Shown here: positions 40,472 through 50,545 of the stretch, piece after piece
How the letters are laid out: every line of letters begins with the position of its first letter
Numbering within the stretch: the first letter of the stretch is position 1
Assembly: GCF_007489285.1 (NCBI RefSeq)
Contig: NZ_VLIY01000001.1
Span: 434,001 to 498,000 of the forward strand
From: Skermania sp. ID1734
Lineage (GTDB): Bacteria; Actinomycetota; Actinomycetes; Mycobacteriales; Mycobacteriaceae
DNA: 64,000 bases
Direction of reading: 5' to 3'
Program-made: the position numbers and the translations under genes
The notes under the pieces: generated by a model
The model's database searches: none
The model's input: the letters and a program-made list of their open reading frames with translations, nothing else
What the model was told of the DNA's origin: nothing

Positions 40472-42483
40472 CAGGCGTCCTGTTCTTCGGGTTGTTCGGC
40501 TGTTTCGGTTGATATGGGCACGATGCGGGCGAGCAACTGATCCACCTTGACCTGCTCGGCCGGACTGACCAGGATTTCGACGGTGCCGTCGATCGGTGCG
40601 GTGAGCGAGTGCTCCATTTTCATTGCCTCGACCACCACTACCGGAGTTCCCGCGGTCACCGCACTGCCGTTCTCGACCGCGACCGCGATGACGGAACCTG
40701 GCATGGGACTGGTGATTTCGGCTTCGCCGGCGTGCACGTCGCCGGCCCGGACGCTGACTTCGCGCACCCGCCGCACCGTGTGGGTGCCGGTCGTTCCCGC
40801 CAGCCAGATGTGTCCGTCGACCTCGGCGGCGAGATAGTCGGCGCGCAGCCCGTCGACCGTGACCGAAAGCCGGTCGCCCGTCAGCGATGCCGTGAGCGAA
40901 CGCCACTCGCCGTCTTCGATGCGCACCTTGGCGTCTGCCGGGCTCCCGATGATTCGTACGTGGTCGGTGCGCGCACCCGTCGCCAGTCGGACCGAGGTCG
41001 GCGCGGGCGCACCCACCCGCCAGCCGTCCGGCACGGACCACAGGTCGCTCGCCGCGGCGGACCAGGCCTGCAGCCAGTGGTAGACGCCTGCCGCGATGAA
41101 CACGTCGTCGGACGGTTCGGGCGCGGCATAGTCGACGATCCGACGGTCGATCAGTCCGGTGTCGAGTCGGCCGGCGACCACGTCGGAATCGCCGAGCAGA
41201 AAGCGACAGAAATCGATGTTGGTGACCACACCGAGTACCGCGGTATCAGCAAGAGCGCGATCGAGCTTCCGTAACGCGATGGCTCGATCATCAGCGTGTG
41301 CAATCACTTTCGACAGCATCGGGTCGTAGTCGCTGCCGATGACGACGCCGGCACGCAGGCCCGAATCGACGCGCACACCCGCCCCGCTCGGCTCGACCAG
41401 GTCGACCACCTCGCCGCCGGTCGGCAGGAAGCCCCGTCCCGGGTCCTCCGCGTACACCCGCGCCTCCACGGCGTGGCCGGTCAGGGTGATGTCCTCCTGA
41501 GCCAGGCTGAGCTTCTCCCCCGCCGCGACCCGCACCTGCCACTCCACCAGGTCGACGCCGGTGACCATCTCCGTCACCGGGTGTTCCACCTGTAACCGGG
41601 TGTTCATCTCCATGAAGAAGAACTCGTCGGGACGGTCCGCGGACACGATGAACTCGACGGTGCCGGCGCCGGTGTAGTCGACGCTGCGCGCGGTGTTGCA
41701 GGCCGCCTCGCCGATGCGGGCACGGGTTGCCTCGTCGAGCAACGCCGACGGCGCTTCCTCGATGACCTTCTGGTGCCGGCGTTGCAGGCTGCACTCGCGC
41801 TCACCCAGATGAATCACGTTGCCGTACTTGTCCGCGAGCACCTGGACCTCGATGTGCCGCGGTCGCAACACGAATCGCTCGAGGAACAGGGTGTCGTCGC
41901 CGAAGGCCGACGCGGCCTCGCGCCGGGCACTCGCGAGGGCGGCCGGCAGTTCGGCCGGATCCTCGACCATGCGCATGCCCTTGCCGCCACCACCGGCCGA
42001 GGGCTTGACCAACACCGGGTACCCGATTTCGTGTGCCGCCTCGATCAATTCGGGGTCGGTGAGGCCTGGCTTGGCGATGCCGGGCACGACCGGAACATCG
42101 AACTTGGCGACGGCATTCTTGGCGGTGATCTTGTCGCCCATCACCTCGATGGCCCGCGCCGGTGGCCCGATGAAGGCGATCCCAGCGTCGTCGAGCGCCT
42201 TGGCGAAGGCCGCATTTTCGGACAGGAACCCATACCCGGGATGGACGGCCTGCGCGCCGGTCCGCTTCGCGGCGTCCACGACTTTGTCGATGTTCAGGTA
42301 ACTTTCGCGCGCGGCTGCCGGTCCGAGGCGAACCGCGACGTCGGCTTCGCGCACGTGCCGCGCGTCGGCGTCCGGGTCGCTGTAAACGGCCACCGAGCGG
42401 ATACCCATCGCGCGCAGCGTGCGGATGACCCGGACCGCGATCTCACCGCGGTTGGCAACGAGGACAGTGTCAAAGTCAGTCAT
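40471..42483 (-). CDS. accA1: Acyl-CoA carboxylase alpha subunit (biotin carboxylase plus BCCP)
   Basis: The 670-residue protein begins with [19 protein letters not shown], contains the ATP-grasp loop [14 protein letters not shown] and the [12 protein letters not shown] biotin-carboxylase motif, and ends with a biotinyl domain carrying EAMKMEHS, in which Lys is the biotin site. It carboxylates biotin with bicarbonate and ATP. With the next gene it forms a two-subunit acyl-CoA carboxylase. The order and the linked FadE, MaoC, CitE genes match AccA1/AccD1 of M. tuberculosis, assigned to 3-methylcrotonyl-CoA carboxylation in leucine degradation. Five bases separate it from the beta-subunit stop. 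Confidence 0.9.
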   Translation of the reverse strand: MTDFDTVLVANRGEIAVRVIRTLRAMGIRSVAVYSDPDADARHVREADVAVRLGPAAARESYLNIDKVVDAAKRTGAQAVHPGYGFLSENAAFAKALDDAGIAFIGPPARAIEVMGDKITAKNAVAKFDVPVVPGIAKPGLTDPELIEAAHEIGYPVLVKPSAGGGGKGMRMVEDPAELPAALASARREAASAFGDDTLFLERFVLRPRHIEVQVLADKYGNVIHLGERECSLQRRHQKVIEEAPSALLDEATRARIGEAACNTARSVDYTGAGTVEFIVSADRPDEFFFMEMNTRLQVEHPVTEMVTGVDLVEWQVRVAAGEKLSLAQEDITLTGHAVEARVYAEDPGRGFLPTGGEVVDLVEPSGAGVRVDSGLRAGVVIGSDYDPMLSKVIAHADDRAIALRKLDRALADTAVLGVVTNIDFCRFLLGDSDVVAGRLDTGLIDRRIVDYAAPEPSDDVFIAAGVYHWLQAWSAAASDLWSVPDGWRVGAPAPTSVRLATGARTDHVRIIGSPADAKVRIEDGEWRSLTASLTGDRLSVTVDGLRADYLAAEVDGHIWLAGTTGTHTVRRVREVSVRAGDVHAGEAEITSPMPGSVIAVAVENGSAVTAGTPVVVVEAMKMEHSLTAPIDGTVEILVSPAEQVKVDQLLARIVPISTETAEQPEEQDA

Positions 42484-42488
42484 CTCAA

Positions 42489-44051
42489 TCACATCCGGAA
42501 GACGCCGTAGGAAACGGGCTGGATCGGGGCCTGTGCGCATACCGAGAGCGCAAGGCCGACAATGGTTCTGGTGTCGGCGGGATCGATCACGCCATCGTCC
42601 CACAGGCGCGCTGTCGAATAGTACGGATTGCCCTGGGACTCGTACTGCTCACGGATCGGCGCCTTGAACGCCTCTTCCTCTTCGGGTGACATTTCGCCAC
42701 GCACGGTCGAGAGCACGGACGCGGCCTGCTCACCGCCCATGACCGAGATGCGCGCATTCGGCCACATCCACAGAAAGCGCGGCGAGTACGCGCGGCCGCA
42801 CATCGAGTAGTTGCCGGCGCCGTAGGACCCGCCGATCACGACGGTCAACTTCGGCACCCGCGCACAGGCCACGGCGGTCACCATCTTGGCGCCGTGCTTG
42901 GCGATGCCGCCGGCCTCGTAGTCACGGCCGACCATGAACCCGGAGATGTTCTGCAGGAACAGCAGCGGCACCGTGCGCTTGTCGCACAGTTCGATGAAGT
43001 GCGCGCCCTTCATGGCGGACTCGCCGAACAGCACACCGTTGTTGGCGATGATCCCCACTGGGTGGCCGTGGATGTGCGCGAAGCCGGTGACGAGCGTCTT
43101 GCCGTATTCGGCCTTGAATTCTTGGAATTCGCCACCGTCGACCAGTCGGGTGATCACCTCGTGCACGTCGTAGGGCGTGCGCGGGTCGGTGGGCACCACG
43201 TCGTAGAGCTCGTCCTGCGGCGCGATCGGGTCGCGCGGCGGCGCGATGTTCCAGGGCCGCTCGGCCTTGGGACCGAAGGTACCGACGATGTTGCGCACGA
43301 TGCGCAGCGCATCCTGGTCGTCTTCGGCCAGGTGGTCGGTCACGCCGGACGTCTTGGAATGCAGGTCGCCACCGCCGAGTTCCTCGGCCGTGACCACCTC
43401 GCCGGTGGCCGCCTTCACCAGCGGCGGACCGCCCAGGAAGATGGTGCCCTGGTTGCGCACGATCACGGCCTCGTCGCTCATGGCCGGGACGTAGGCGCCG
43501 CCGGCCGTGCACGAGCCCATCACCGCGGCGATCTGCGGAATGCCCTGGGCGCTCATAGTGGCCTGGTTGTAGAAGATGCGACCGAAGTGCTCACGGTCCG
43601 GAAACACCTCGTCCTGCTTCGGCAGGAACGCGCCACCCGAGTCGACCAGGTAGATGCACGGCAGGTGGTTCTGCAGGGCGATCTCCTGTGCGCGCAGGTG
43701 CTTCTTGACGGTCATCGGGTAGTAGGTGCCGCCCTTGACGGTGGCGTCGTTGGCCACGATCAGGCACTCGCGCCCGGCCACCCGGCCGATGCCCGCGATC
43801 ACGCCGGCGCCGGGGCAGTCGTCGTTGTACATGCCGTTGGCCGCGAGTGGGGCGATCTCCAGGAACGGGCTGCCGTCGTCCAGCAGGGTGTTCACCCGAT
43901 CCCGCGGGAGCAGCTTGCCGCGCGACACGTGTCGCTCGCGCGATCGCTCGGAACCTCCCAGCGCCGAAACCGCCAGCCGTTCTTTCAATTCCGCAACCAG
44001 CGCGAGGTGCTGCGCCCGGTTGCCCGTCCTGACATCAGAGGTGATCGTCAA
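42489..44051 (-). CDS. accD1: Acyl-CoA carboxylase beta subunit (carboxyltransferase, methylcrotonyl-CoA type)
   Basis: The 520-residue carboxyltransferase has N- and C-terminal crotonase-like halves: [25 protein letters not shown] for acyl-CoA binding, and [23 protein letters not shown] and [16 protein letters not shown] in the second half. [12 protein letters not shown] and [20 protein letters not shown] are typical of 3-methylcrotonyl-CoA carboxylase beta chains rather than propionyl-CoA ones. It is the first gene of the operon accD1-accA1-fadE-maoC-citE. It starts 87 bases from the divergent TetR gene, with a TAGAAT -10-like hexamer (minus strand, 44091-44096) in the gap. Confidence 0.92.
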   Translation of the reverse strand: MTITSDVRTGNRAQHLALVAELKERLAVSALGGSERSRERHVSRGKLLPRDRVNTLLDDGSPFLEIAPLAANGMYNDDCPGAGVIAGIGRVAGRECLIVANDATVKGGTYYPMTVKKHLRAQEIALQNHLPCIYLVDSGGAFLPKQDEVFPDREHFGRIFYNQATMSAQGIPQIAAVMGSCTAGGAYVPAMSDEAVIVRNQGTIFLGGPPLVKAATGEVVTAEELGGGDLHSKTSGVTDHLAEDDQDALRIVRNIVGTFGPKAERPWNIAPPRDPIAPQDELYDVVPTDPRTPYDVHEVITRLVDGGEFQEFKAEYGKTLVTGFAHIHGHPVGIIANNGVLFGESAMKGAHFIELCDKRTVPLLFLQNISGFMVGRDYEAGGIAKHGAKMVTAVACARVPKLTVVIGGSYGAGNYSMCGRAYSPRFLWMWPNARISVMGGEQAASVLSTVRGEMSPEEEEAFKAPIREQYESQGNPYYSTARLWDDGVIDPADTRTIVGLALSVCAQAPIQPVSYGVFRM

Positions 44052-44070
44052 GGTTCCGTCCTGCCGTCTG

Positions 44071-44114
44071 AGTTAATCGACAATAACTGGATTCTAAGAT
44101 AACCTGCATTAACT
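44071..44114. promoter_or_regulatory. Divergent promoter/operator between accD1 and the TetR gene
   Basis: This AT-rich island in otherwise GC-rich DNA has a perfect 7-bp inverted repeat, AGTTAAT (44071-44077) and ATTAACT (44108-44114), with further TAAC elements at 44084-44087 and 44100-44103. A TAGAAT hexamer for accD1 lies between the arms. The layout fits a TetR repressor controlling both genes. Binding itself is inference. Confidence 0.5.
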
Positions 44115-44138
44115 GAACTTGTCTAGAGGAGAGGCGCG

Positions 44139-44741
44139 ATGAGTATTGAGACGGAGACTCCGACGCGCCGCGAGCAGATGAAGGCGAACCGGCGCAACCA
44201 GTTGGTGCAGGCTGGGGCGCGGCTGATCGCCGAGCGCGGTTTCCTGGGCGTCCGGCTCGAAGATCTGGGTGCAGCCGCAGGCATCAGCGGCCCCGCCGTC
44301 TACCGGCACTTCTCCAACAAGGAAGCGCTGCTGGTCGAACTGCTGGTCCGCATCAGCCAGCGCCTGCTCGACGGTGGGACCGCCGTCGTCGAGCAGTCCA
44401 CAGACCCGGCCGAGGCGCTCGCCGGACTGATCGAGTTCCACCTCGACTTCGCCCTGGGCGAGCCCGATCTCATTCGCATCCAGGATCGCGATCTCGAGAA
44501 CCTGCCGACCGCGGCCAAGCGTCAGGTCCGCAAGGCCCAGCGCCAGTACGTCGAAATCTGGGTCGGCGTGCTGCGTCAGCTGGATCCCGCCCTCGGCGAG
44601 ACACAGGCGCGGGTGCAGGCGCACGCCACGTTCGGGCTGATCAACTCGACCCCGCACAGCGCCAGCACACTGCCGCCGGCCGTGGCCCGACCGGTGCTGC
44701 GGCAGATGGCCGCCGCGGCTCTGTCGGCGCCCGTCAGTTGA
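44139..44741 (+). CDS. bkaR: TetR-family repressor, probable BkaR
   Basis: The 200-residue protein has an N-terminal TetR helix-turn-helix at about residues 18-62 (LIAERGFLGVRLEDLGAAAG, then AVYRHFSNKEALL) and a helical ligand domain. It is divergent from accD1 with 87 bases between. The same position in M. tuberculosis is held by Rv2506 (BkaR), a reported repressor of the branched-chain keto-acid operon, so control of accD1-citE is likely. An AGGAGAG ribosome site precedes the ATG. Its last 8 bases overlap the convergent IclR gene. The symbol rests on synteny. Confidence 0.75.
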   Translation: MSIETETPTRREQMKANRRNQLVQAGARLIAERGFLGVRLEDLGAAAGISGPAVYRHFSNKEALLVELLVRISQRLLDGGTAVVEQSTDPAEALAGLIEFHLDFALGEPDLIRIQDRDLENLPTAAKRQVRKAQRQYVEIWVGVLRQLDPALGETQARVQAHATFGLINSTPHSASTLPPAVARPVLRQMAAAALSAPVS

Positions 44742-45510
44742 AACTTCGCTCGCGCAACCGGCGGCTGAGCCGATGCGCTTGCTGCAGGAGCAGTTTCCCG
44801 AGCAGCGGCCTTCGCTCGGCCGGAAAGCGGCTCTCCACGCCGGTCAGGCTCAACGCCCAGGCCGGTGATCCGCGATGGTCGAACACGGCCGCGCCCATCC
44901 CCCAGCTGCCCGGCACCAGCAGCGCCGGGTTGACGGCATAACCGGCCACGCGGGTCGCCTCGATACGCTCGCGGACCGCCGCGCGGGCATGCTCAGGCCC
45001 CCACGACGCGGCGAGGTCGACACTGGACAGATAGTCGTCGATCTCGCGCTCGGACAGGTGCGACAGGATGGCCAGGCCTGCCGACGCGACGCCGAGCGGT
45101 AGCCGCAAGCCGACGTGCAAGACATGCGAGCGCAGCGGAAAGCTGCCTTCTTCCTCGGCCAGACACACCGACTCGTCGCCGCGGCGGGCGGACAGAAAGG
45201 CACTCTCCCCCGTCTCCCTGGCGAGGTCACGCAGGATGTCGTGGGCCAGTTCGGTGATGTCATAGCGTTCGGCGGCCAGCGATCCGAGCAGAAACAATTC
45301 GGGGCCGAGCGACCAGCGTCCGGTCTTGGGATCGCGATCGAGCAGCCCCTCCGTCGCGAGCGAGGACAACAGTCGGTGCGCGGTCGGGCGGGCCAGCTCG
45401 GCGGTTCGGGCCAGATCGGTAGTGGACGCCCCGTTGGGCTCATGCCCGGCGACCGCGCGCAGCAGCGCAGCGACTCGGCCGATCACGTGCGATCTCTGCG
45501 CACCATCCAC
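44734..45510 (-). CDS. IclR-family transcriptional regulator
   Basis: The product (258 residues from GTG) has an N-terminal winged helix-turn-helix (TTDLARTAELARPTAHRLLSSLATEGLL) and an IclR effector domain (SHVLHVGLRLPLGVASAGLAILSHL, ATRVAGYAVNPALLVPGSWGMGAAVFDHRG). I prefer the GTG at 45510 because longer starts would run across a strong palindrome. TACGCT lies six bases before the GTG, so the mRNA may be leaderless. The gene is divergent from the CoA-transferase pair, with which IclR regulators (PcaR type) are often paired, so these are its likely targets. The effector is unknown. Confidence 0.85.
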   Translation of the reverse strand: MDGAQRSHVIGRVAALLRAVAGHEPNGASTTDLARTAELARPTAHRLLSSLATEGLLDRDPKTGRWSLGPELFLLGSLAAERYDITELAHDILRDLARETGESAFLSARRGDESVCLAEEEGSFPLRSHVLHVGLRLPLGVASAGLAILSHLSEREIDDYLSSVDLAASWGPEHARAAVRERIEATRVAGYAVNPALLVPGSWGMGAAVFDHRGSPAWALSLTGVESRFPAERRPLLGKLLLQQAHRLSRRLRERSFN

Positions 45511-45523
45511 GCGCCCAGCGTAG

Positions 45524-45540
45524 CGTTCACTGAGTGAACG
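45524..45540. promoter_or_regulatory. Palindromic operator, probable IclR site
   Basis: CGTTCACTGAGTGAACG is a perfect palindrome: 8-bp arms around one central base. It lies just upstream of a TACGCT -10-like hexamer (minus strand, 45517-45522) for the IclR gene. A GTGAACG half-site recurs at 45643-45649 just before the CoA-transferase ribosome site. Autoregulation plus control of the transferase genes is the simplest reading. Confidence 0.6.
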
Positions 45541-45663
45541 TTTGACGGATCGCCGTTCAGGTGCCGAGAAATAGCGGCTACCGGTGCGGAGTTCCCTTGA
45601 CGCGGGCAAACACAACGTTCCAGAGTCGGCGTGTCAGCAACGGTGAACGCTAGGAGGACTTCA

Positions 45664-46425
45664 ATGCCCACCCTCTACGACTCGCCGCGCGACGCGGTCG
45701 CCGACATCGAATCGGGGGCATCGATCGCGGTCGGCGGGTTCGGCCTCTGCGGAATACCGGATGCGCTCATCGCAGCCATCGCCAACACCGCAGCGACCGA
45801 CCTCGAAGTGTTCTCGAACAACTGCGGCGTGGACGGCCAAGGTCTCGGAATCCTGTTGGAAGCCCACAAGATTCGTCGCGTGGTCGCATCCTATGTGGGC
45901 GAGAACAAGGAATTTGCCCGGCAGTACCTGTCCGGCGAACTCGAGGTGGAGCTGACACCGCAGGGGACGCTGGCCGAGCGGATGCGCGCCGGCGGCGCGG
46001 GCATCCCGGCGTTCTTCACGCCCGCCGGGGTGGGCACGCCGGTGGCCGACGGCGGACTGCCGTGGCGATACAACACCGACGGTTCAGTCGCGGTGGTATC
46101 ACCGCCCAAGGAGGTCCGCGAGTTCGGCGGAACCCGCTACGTCCTCGAGCAGTCCATCAACGCCGACTACGCGCTCGTTCACGCAAAGTACGGCGACCGC
46201 GCCGGCAACCTCGTATTCGACAAGACCGCAATGAATTTCAACCCGCTCGCGGGCATGGCCGGGCGGATCACCATCGCGCAGGTCGAGCACCTGGTCGAGC
46301 CGGGAGCTATCGATCCGGCGACGGTCCACCTGCCCGGAATCTTCGTGCAGCGAATCGTGGAAACCGGGCCCCAGCACACCCAGATCGAGAAACTGACCAT
46401 TCGCCCGGGAGGCGCATCGCGATGA
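45664..46425 (+). CDS. scoA: 3-oxoacid CoA-transferase subunit A
   Basis: The 253-residue protein carries the alpha-subunit signatures: [18 protein letters not shown] for CoA binding, [59 protein letters not shown]. It works with the next gene to move CoA from succinyl-CoA to a 3-oxoacid. With the leucine operon alongside, acetoacetate is the likely acceptor; a 3-oxoadipate transferase (PcaI) is the close alternative, hinted at by the IclR neighbour. I chose the ATG at 45664, which follows AGGAGG by six bases. The stop overlaps the subunit B start (ATGA). Confidence 0.85.
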   Translation: MPTLYDSPRDAVADIESGASIAVGGFGLCGIPDALIAAIANTAATDLEVFSNNCGVDGQGLGILLEAHKIRRVVASYVGENKEFARQYLSGELEVELTPQGTLAERMRAGGAGIPAFFTPAGVGTPVADGGLPWRYNTDGSVAVVSPPKEVREFGGTRYVLEQSINADYALVHAKYGDRAGNLVFDKTAMNFNPLAGMAGRITIAQVEHLVEPGAIDPATVHLPGIFVQRIVETGPQHTQIEKLTIRPGGASR

Positions 46426-47078
46426 CCGCAACAACCACCACCGGATGGACCCGTCCGCAAATGGCCGCTCGGGCGGCCGCCGAACTGCACGACGGTGAAT
46501 ACGTCAACCTCGGAATCGGGCTGCCGACGCTGATCCCCGGATTTCTGCCCGAAGGCGTGTCCGTCACGCTGCACTCGGAAAACGGGATCCTGGGCACCGG
46601 ACCGTATCCCACCGAGGACGAGGTCGACGCCAACCTGATCAACGCCGGCAAGGAAACGGTGACTGTGAATCCCGGTGCGGCGTTTTTCCATTCGGCCTTG
46701 TCGTTCGGAATGATCCGCGGCGGGCACATCGACACCGCGGTGCTCGGCGGCATGCAGGTGTCCACCAATGGCGACCTGGCCAACTGGATGGTGCCCGGCA
46801 AGATGGTCAAGGGCATGGGCGGGGCGATGGATCTGGTACACGGAGCCAAGCGGGTCATCGTCGTCATGGAGCACACCGACCGCGACGGCAATCCCAAGAT
46901 TCTCGAGACCTGCACGCTTCCACTGACCGGACAGCGTGTGGTGCACCGGATCATCACCAACCTTGCCGTCATCGACGTGCGCGGTGACGGTCGGCCACTG
47001 TTACTCGAGGAGCTCGCGCCGGGCGTCACCGTCGATCAGGTGGTCGCGGCCACCGGTGCGGAACTCGAACTCAGCTGA
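46422..47078 (+). CDS. scoB: 3-oxoacid CoA-transferase subunit B
   Basis: The 218-residue beta subunit has the diagnostic SENG motif ([14 protein letters not shown]), whose Glu forms the CoA thioester during catalysis, plus [15 protein letters not shown] and [28 protein letters not shown]. It is translationally coupled to subunit A by a 4-base overlap. Its last 43 bases overlap the end of the convergent methyltransferase gene. Confidence 0.88.
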   Translation: MTATTTTGWTRPQMAARAAAELHDGEYVNLGIGLPTLIPGFLPEGVSVTLHSENGILGTGPYPTEDEVDANLINAGKETVTVNPGAAFFHSALSFGMIRGGHIDTAVLGGMQVSTNGDLANWMVPGKMVKGMGGAMDLVHGAKRVIVVMEHTDRDGNPKILETCTLPLTGQRVVHRIITNLAVIDVRGDGRPLLLEELAPGVTVDQVVAATGAELELS

Positions 47079-47902
47079 CGGGCGAAATGGACGGTGCGGG
47101 CCGTCAGGAAAAACAGGTCCGGGCGGCTGTCGATGCCGACGGGCTCCGCTTGATCCAGTAACCGATCCAGTGTCGCGAGGTCGTCAGCGTCGAGGTGATC
47201 GGCGAGTCCCGTCCGATAACGCTCGAGCAGCTTCCGGACTGCTCGCCGGACTGGATCGGTCACCGGCGCCGGGTGGTCGACCAGGAACGATCGACTGTGC
47301 GCACCCACCAGGCCGGCCGCGCTCAGCATGGCGGGCCAGTCCTCGACCACCGGCACCGAATCCGGCACCTCGGCGCGCATCCGGGTGAACCGTGCCGCCA
47401 GGGCGGCGTCGAGGCGAGCCTGCAATCCGGGACGGCCGATCCCGATGTCGCGCGGCAACCAGCGCGCCGGTAACCCGCCCTCGGCGATCGCGACGGCGCC
47501 GCCGGGGCGCACCAAACCGGCAACCTGCGCCAGGGCCGCGCGCTGGTCGCCGACGTGGTGCATCACTTGCGCCGACCAAACCAGGTCCGATGCGGGCAGC
47601 GCAGCGAGGTCGTCCGGCAAGGCGGCGACCTCGGTGCGCAGCCGCACCCCGACCCGCCCGGCGCGCTCCTCGGCGCGGGCCAACAGTTCCGGCGAACCGT
47701 CGACCGCAACCACTTCCGCATCCGGAAATCGTTGGGCGAGTAGGCAGGCCGCCACTCCGGGTCCCGATCCGATGTCGAGGATTCGCCGCGGTGTCAGATC
47801 GGCGAAGGTATCGAACGCGCCGTGCAGGTAGGGGCTGTGCAGCTCGGCTTCCAGTTCCAACTGGTCGGCCATGGCCGACCAGTCGATATCGTTAGCGTGC
47901 AT
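47036..47902 (-). CDS. SAM-dependent class I methyltransferase
   Basis: The 288-residue protein has a Rossmann methyltransferase core: [34 protein letters not shown] (SAM motif I and the acidic motif II end), [37 protein letters not shown]. The substrate cannot be read from sequence. It starts only 7 bases after the stop of the mycofactocin-type alcohol dehydrogenase, so it is probably co-transcribed with the aldehyde and alcohol dehydrogenases. That makes a role in mycofactocin glycan methylation (MftM-like) worth testing, though small-molecule methylation is equally possible. It overlaps scoB tail to tail by 43 bases. Confidence 0.8.
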   Translation of the reverse strand: MHANDIDWSAMADQLELEAELHSPYLHGAFDTFADLTPRRILDIGSGPGVAACLLAQRFPDAEVVAVDGSPELLARAEERAGRVGVRLRTEVAALPDDLAALPASDLVWSAQVMHHVGDQRAALAQVAGLVRPGGAVAIAEGGLPARWLPRDIGIGRPGLQARLDAALAARFTRMRAEVPDSVPVVEDWPAMLSAAGLVGAHSRSFLVDHPAPVTDPVRRAVRKLLERYRTGLADHLDADDLATLDRLLDQAEPVGIDSRPDLFFLTARTVHFARQLSSSSAPVAATT

Positions 47903-47909
47903 TCAACCA

Positions 47910-49022
47910 CTATGACGAATGCATGATCACCCCGCGAATGTTCTTGCCGTCGCGCAGGTCCTGGTAGCCCTGGTTGACTTCTTCGAGGGTGTAGCGGTGG
48001 GTGACCAGTTCATCGAGCTTGAGCTGGCCGGCGTCGTAGAGTCGCAGCAACCGCACGATGTCGTACTGCGGGTTGGCCGAGCCGAACAGCGTGCCCTTGA
48101 TCGTCTTTTCGAACAGCGCCATCTCGCAGCCGGAGACGTGCACGGTGAGCTTGGCCGGGTCGGCCAGGCCGGTGATCACCACGGTGCCGCCCTTGCCGAT
48201 CGCGGCGAATGCTGCCGAGACCACCTCCTCGTCGACGGTGCCGACGGTGATCAGCGCCTGATCGGCCATCTGACCCCAGGTCAGCTCCGTGACCTTCTCG
48301 GCGGCCTCCTCCGCCGTGGCGAAGGCATGGGTGGCACCGAACTTCATTGCGGTGTCGCGCTTGAACGCCACCGGGTCGACCACCACAACGCTCTTGGCAC
48401 CGGCGTGAACGGCGCCCTGCACCGCGTTGATGCCGATGCCGCCGATCCCGTAGATCACCACGGTGTCGCCGGCCCGCACCCCGCCGGCGTAGTTCGCCGT
48501 GCCCCAACCGGTGGGCACCCCGCAACCGACCAGCACGGCCGTCTCCAGCGGCAGCCAGTCATCGACCTTGACCACCGAGTGTTGCGAGATCGTGGCGCGC
48601 TCCGAGAACGTGCCGAGCATGCACATGGCGCCGAAATCGGTGTCACCCGAATGGAATCGGAAGGTGCCGTCCGGCATGGAGCCCTCGAGGATGGTCGCGC
48701 CCATGTCGCAGAGGTTTTGCCGGCCCGTGGAACAGTACCGACAGCTGCCGCAGTTCGGGATGAAGCTGCACACCACGTGATCACCGGGGGCGACCTTGGT
48801 GACGCCGGGCCCGACCTCCTCGATGATGCCGGAGCCCTCGTGCCCGCCCACGATCGGATAGCGCGGTGGCAGGTCGCCGTCGGTCAGGTGCAGGTCGGAA
48901 TGACACAGCCCGGCGGCGGTGTACTTGATCAGCACCTCACCCGGTCCCGGCCCATCCAGGTCGAGTTCCATGAGCTCGAACGGCTTGCCCGCCTCGAGCA
49001 ATACAGCTGCGGTGGTCTTCAT
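47910..49022 (-). CDS. NDMA-type (mycofactocin-associated) zinc alcohol dehydrogenase
   Basis: The 370-residue medium-chain dehydrogenase has GLCHSDLHLTDGDLP and GGHEGSGIIEEVGPGV for catalytic zinc, a structural zinc cluster CGSCRYCSTGRQNLC, and the nucleotide fold IYGIGGIGINAVQGA. Its closest recognisable group is the Rxyl_3153-type NDMA-dependent alcohol dehydrogenases, in which NAD(H) stays bound and mycofactocin is believed to re-oxidise it. The nearby mft operon supports this. It oxidises an alcohol to the aldehyde taken by the upstream aldehyde dehydrogenase, 13 bases away on the same strand. The ATG at 49022 is at the conserved MKTTAAVLLEAG start. Confidence 0.88.
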   Translation of the reverse strand: MKTTAAVLLEAGKPFELMELDLDGPGPGEVLIKYTAAGLCHSDLHLTDGDLPPRYPIVGGHEGSGIIEEVGPGVTKVAPGDHVVCSFIPNCGSCRYCSTGRQNLCDMGATILEGSMPDGTFRFHSGDTDFGAMCMLGTFSERATISQHSVVKVDDWLPLETAVLVGCGVPTGWGTANYAGGVRAGDTVVIYGIGGIGINAVQGAVHAGAKSVVVVDPVAFKRDTAMKFGATHAFATAEEAAEKVTELTWGQMADQALITVGTVDEEVVSAAFAAIGKGGTVVITGLADPAKLTVHVSGCEMALFEKTIKGTLFGSANPQYDIVRLLRLYDAGQLKLDELVTHRYTLEEVNQGYQDLRDGKNIRGVIMHSS

Positions 49023-49035
49023 TGAACTTCCTCTC

Positions 49036-50535
49036 TTACAGCGCGATGTTGACGGACTTGGTCTGGGTGTAGAGGTCGATGGCGGTCGCACCGAGTTCAC
49101 GGCCCCAGCCCGATTGCTTGTAGCCGCCGAACGGCATCGCGGTGTCGAAGCCGTTGTACTGGTTGACCCACACCGAGCCGGCCTTCAACTGCTTGGCCGT
49201 GCGGTGCGCCTTCGAGATGTCCCGAGTCCAGATGCCTGCGGCCAGGCCATACATGGAATCGTTTGCGGCCGCGGCGACTCCGCTATCCGCCGAGAACGGC
49301 AGCGCGGTGACCACCGGTCCGAAGATCTCTTCCCGCACGATGCTGAACTCCGGGCGCACGTCCACGAAGACGGTCGGCTCGACGAAGTAGCCCTTGTCGC
49401 CGAACCGCTTGCCGCCGGTCAGCGCGCGGGCGCCGTCGGCCAGTCCGTCCCGCAGGTAGCCGGTGACCTTGTCGAACTGTTCCTGGGATACCAGTGGGCC
49501 GAGTTGGGTGGTGGGGTCGAGACCCGGGCCGATCTTCACCTGCGAGGCCGCCTCGGCCACGGCACCGGTGAAGTCGTCGAAAATCTTGTCTTCCACGAAG
49601 AGTCGAGTGCCGGCCACACAGCACTGGCCGTGGTTGAACAGCCACGCGTTGAGCGATCCGGGCACCGCGATGTCGAAGTCGGCGTCGGCGAAGACGACGT
49701 TGGGGCTCTTGCCGCCGAGTTCCAGGGAGACCTTCTTCAGGTTGCCCTTGGCCGCGTCGACGATCTTCTTGCCCACCTCGGTGGAACCGGTGAAGGCGAT
49801 CTTGTCGACCTCGTCGTGGCCGGACAGCGCCGCGCCGGCGTCGCCGAAGCCGGTCACGATGTTCACCACACCGGGCGGAATCCCGGCCTCCTGGAACACC
49901 TCGCCGAGCAGCAGCGCGGTGAGCGGGGTCTGCTCGGCCGGCTTGAGGATTACCGTGTTGCCGGTCGCCAGCGCCGGCGCCAGCTTGAAGGCCGCCATCA
50001 GCAGCGGGAAGTTCCACGGGACGATCAGCCCGCACACCCCCACCGGTTCGCGCAGCGTGTAGGCGTGGAACTCCCCGCCCGGCGCGAACGGCATGGACAC
50101 GTTGATGGTGGAGCCCTCGATCTTCGTGGCCCAGCCCGCGTAGTAGCGGAAGATGTCCGCCGACCACGCGACATCGACGGCGGTGGCGATGCCCGCGGAC
50201 TTGCCGTTGTCGAGCGCCTCGAGCTGACCGAACTCCTCGGCCCGCTCGCTGAGGATGTCGCCGACGCGCCACAGCATCCGCTCGCGCTCGTTCGGTTTCA
50301 TCGACGGCCACGGCCCGGTGTCGAAGGCGCGCCGCGCCGCACGCACCGCCTTGTCGATGTCGGTTGCTTCGCCGTGGGCGACCTCGACGAGTCGCTCACC
50401 GGTCGCGGGATCATAAGTCGGGAAGGTGCGGCCGGAGGCCGCGTCAACCCAATTTCCGTCTATCAGAAGCTTTTTGGTGCCGCGCAGGAACGCCTGCACG
50501 TCTTCGCGAATCGCGTACTCGGCTACGGCCGTCAT
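49036..50535 (-). CDS. NAD-dependent aldehyde dehydrogenase
   Basis: The 499-residue protein has all class I/II aldehyde dehydrogenase motifs: PWNFPLLMAAFKLAPALATGN, FTGSTEVGKKI for cofactor, VSLELGGKSPNVVFADAD with the general-base Glu, and FNHGQCCVAGTRLF with the catalytic Cys. It oxidises aldehydes to carboxylic acids, probably those made by the alcohol dehydrogenase downstream. The ATG at 50535 follows GAGGAG by five bases. Its 80-base leader holds two strong inverted repeats. Confidence 0.93.
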   Translation of the reverse strand: MTAVAEYAIREDVQAFLRGTKKLLIDGNWVDAASGRTFPTYDPATGERLVEVAHGEATDIDKAVRAARRAFDTGPWPSMKPNERERMLWRVGDILSERAEEFGQLEALDNGKSAGIATAVDVAWSADIFRYYAGWATKIEGSTINVSMPFAPGGEFHAYTLREPVGVCGLIVPWNFPLLMAAFKLAPALATGNTVILKPAEQTPLTALLLGEVFQEAGIPPGVVNIVTGFGDAGAALSGHDEVDKIAFTGSTEVGKKIVDAAKGNLKKVSLELGGKSPNVVFADADFDIAVPGSLNAWLFNHGQCCVAGTRLFVEDKIFDDFTGAVAEAASQVKIGPGLDPTTQLGPLVSQEQFDKVTGYLRDGLADGARALTGGKRFGDKGYFVEPTVFVDVRPEFSIVREEIFGPVVTALPFSADSGVAAAANDSMYGLAAGIWTRDISKAHRTAKQLKAGSVWVNQYNGFDTAMPFGGYKQSGWGRELGATAIDLYTQTKSVNIAL

Positions 50536-50545
50536 CGGAACTCCT

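Noticed and set aside
40472-41041. Longer N-terminus for the acyl-CoA dehydrogenase
   Set aside because: The extension lies inside the carboxylase alpha-subunit gene in another frame. The ATG at 40471 with its ATGA overlap gives the normal family length.
45631-45663. Earlier start for the CoA-transferase A subunit at 45631
   Set aside because: It would place the AGGAGG at 45652-45657 inside the coding region; the ATG at 45664 is ideally spaced after it.
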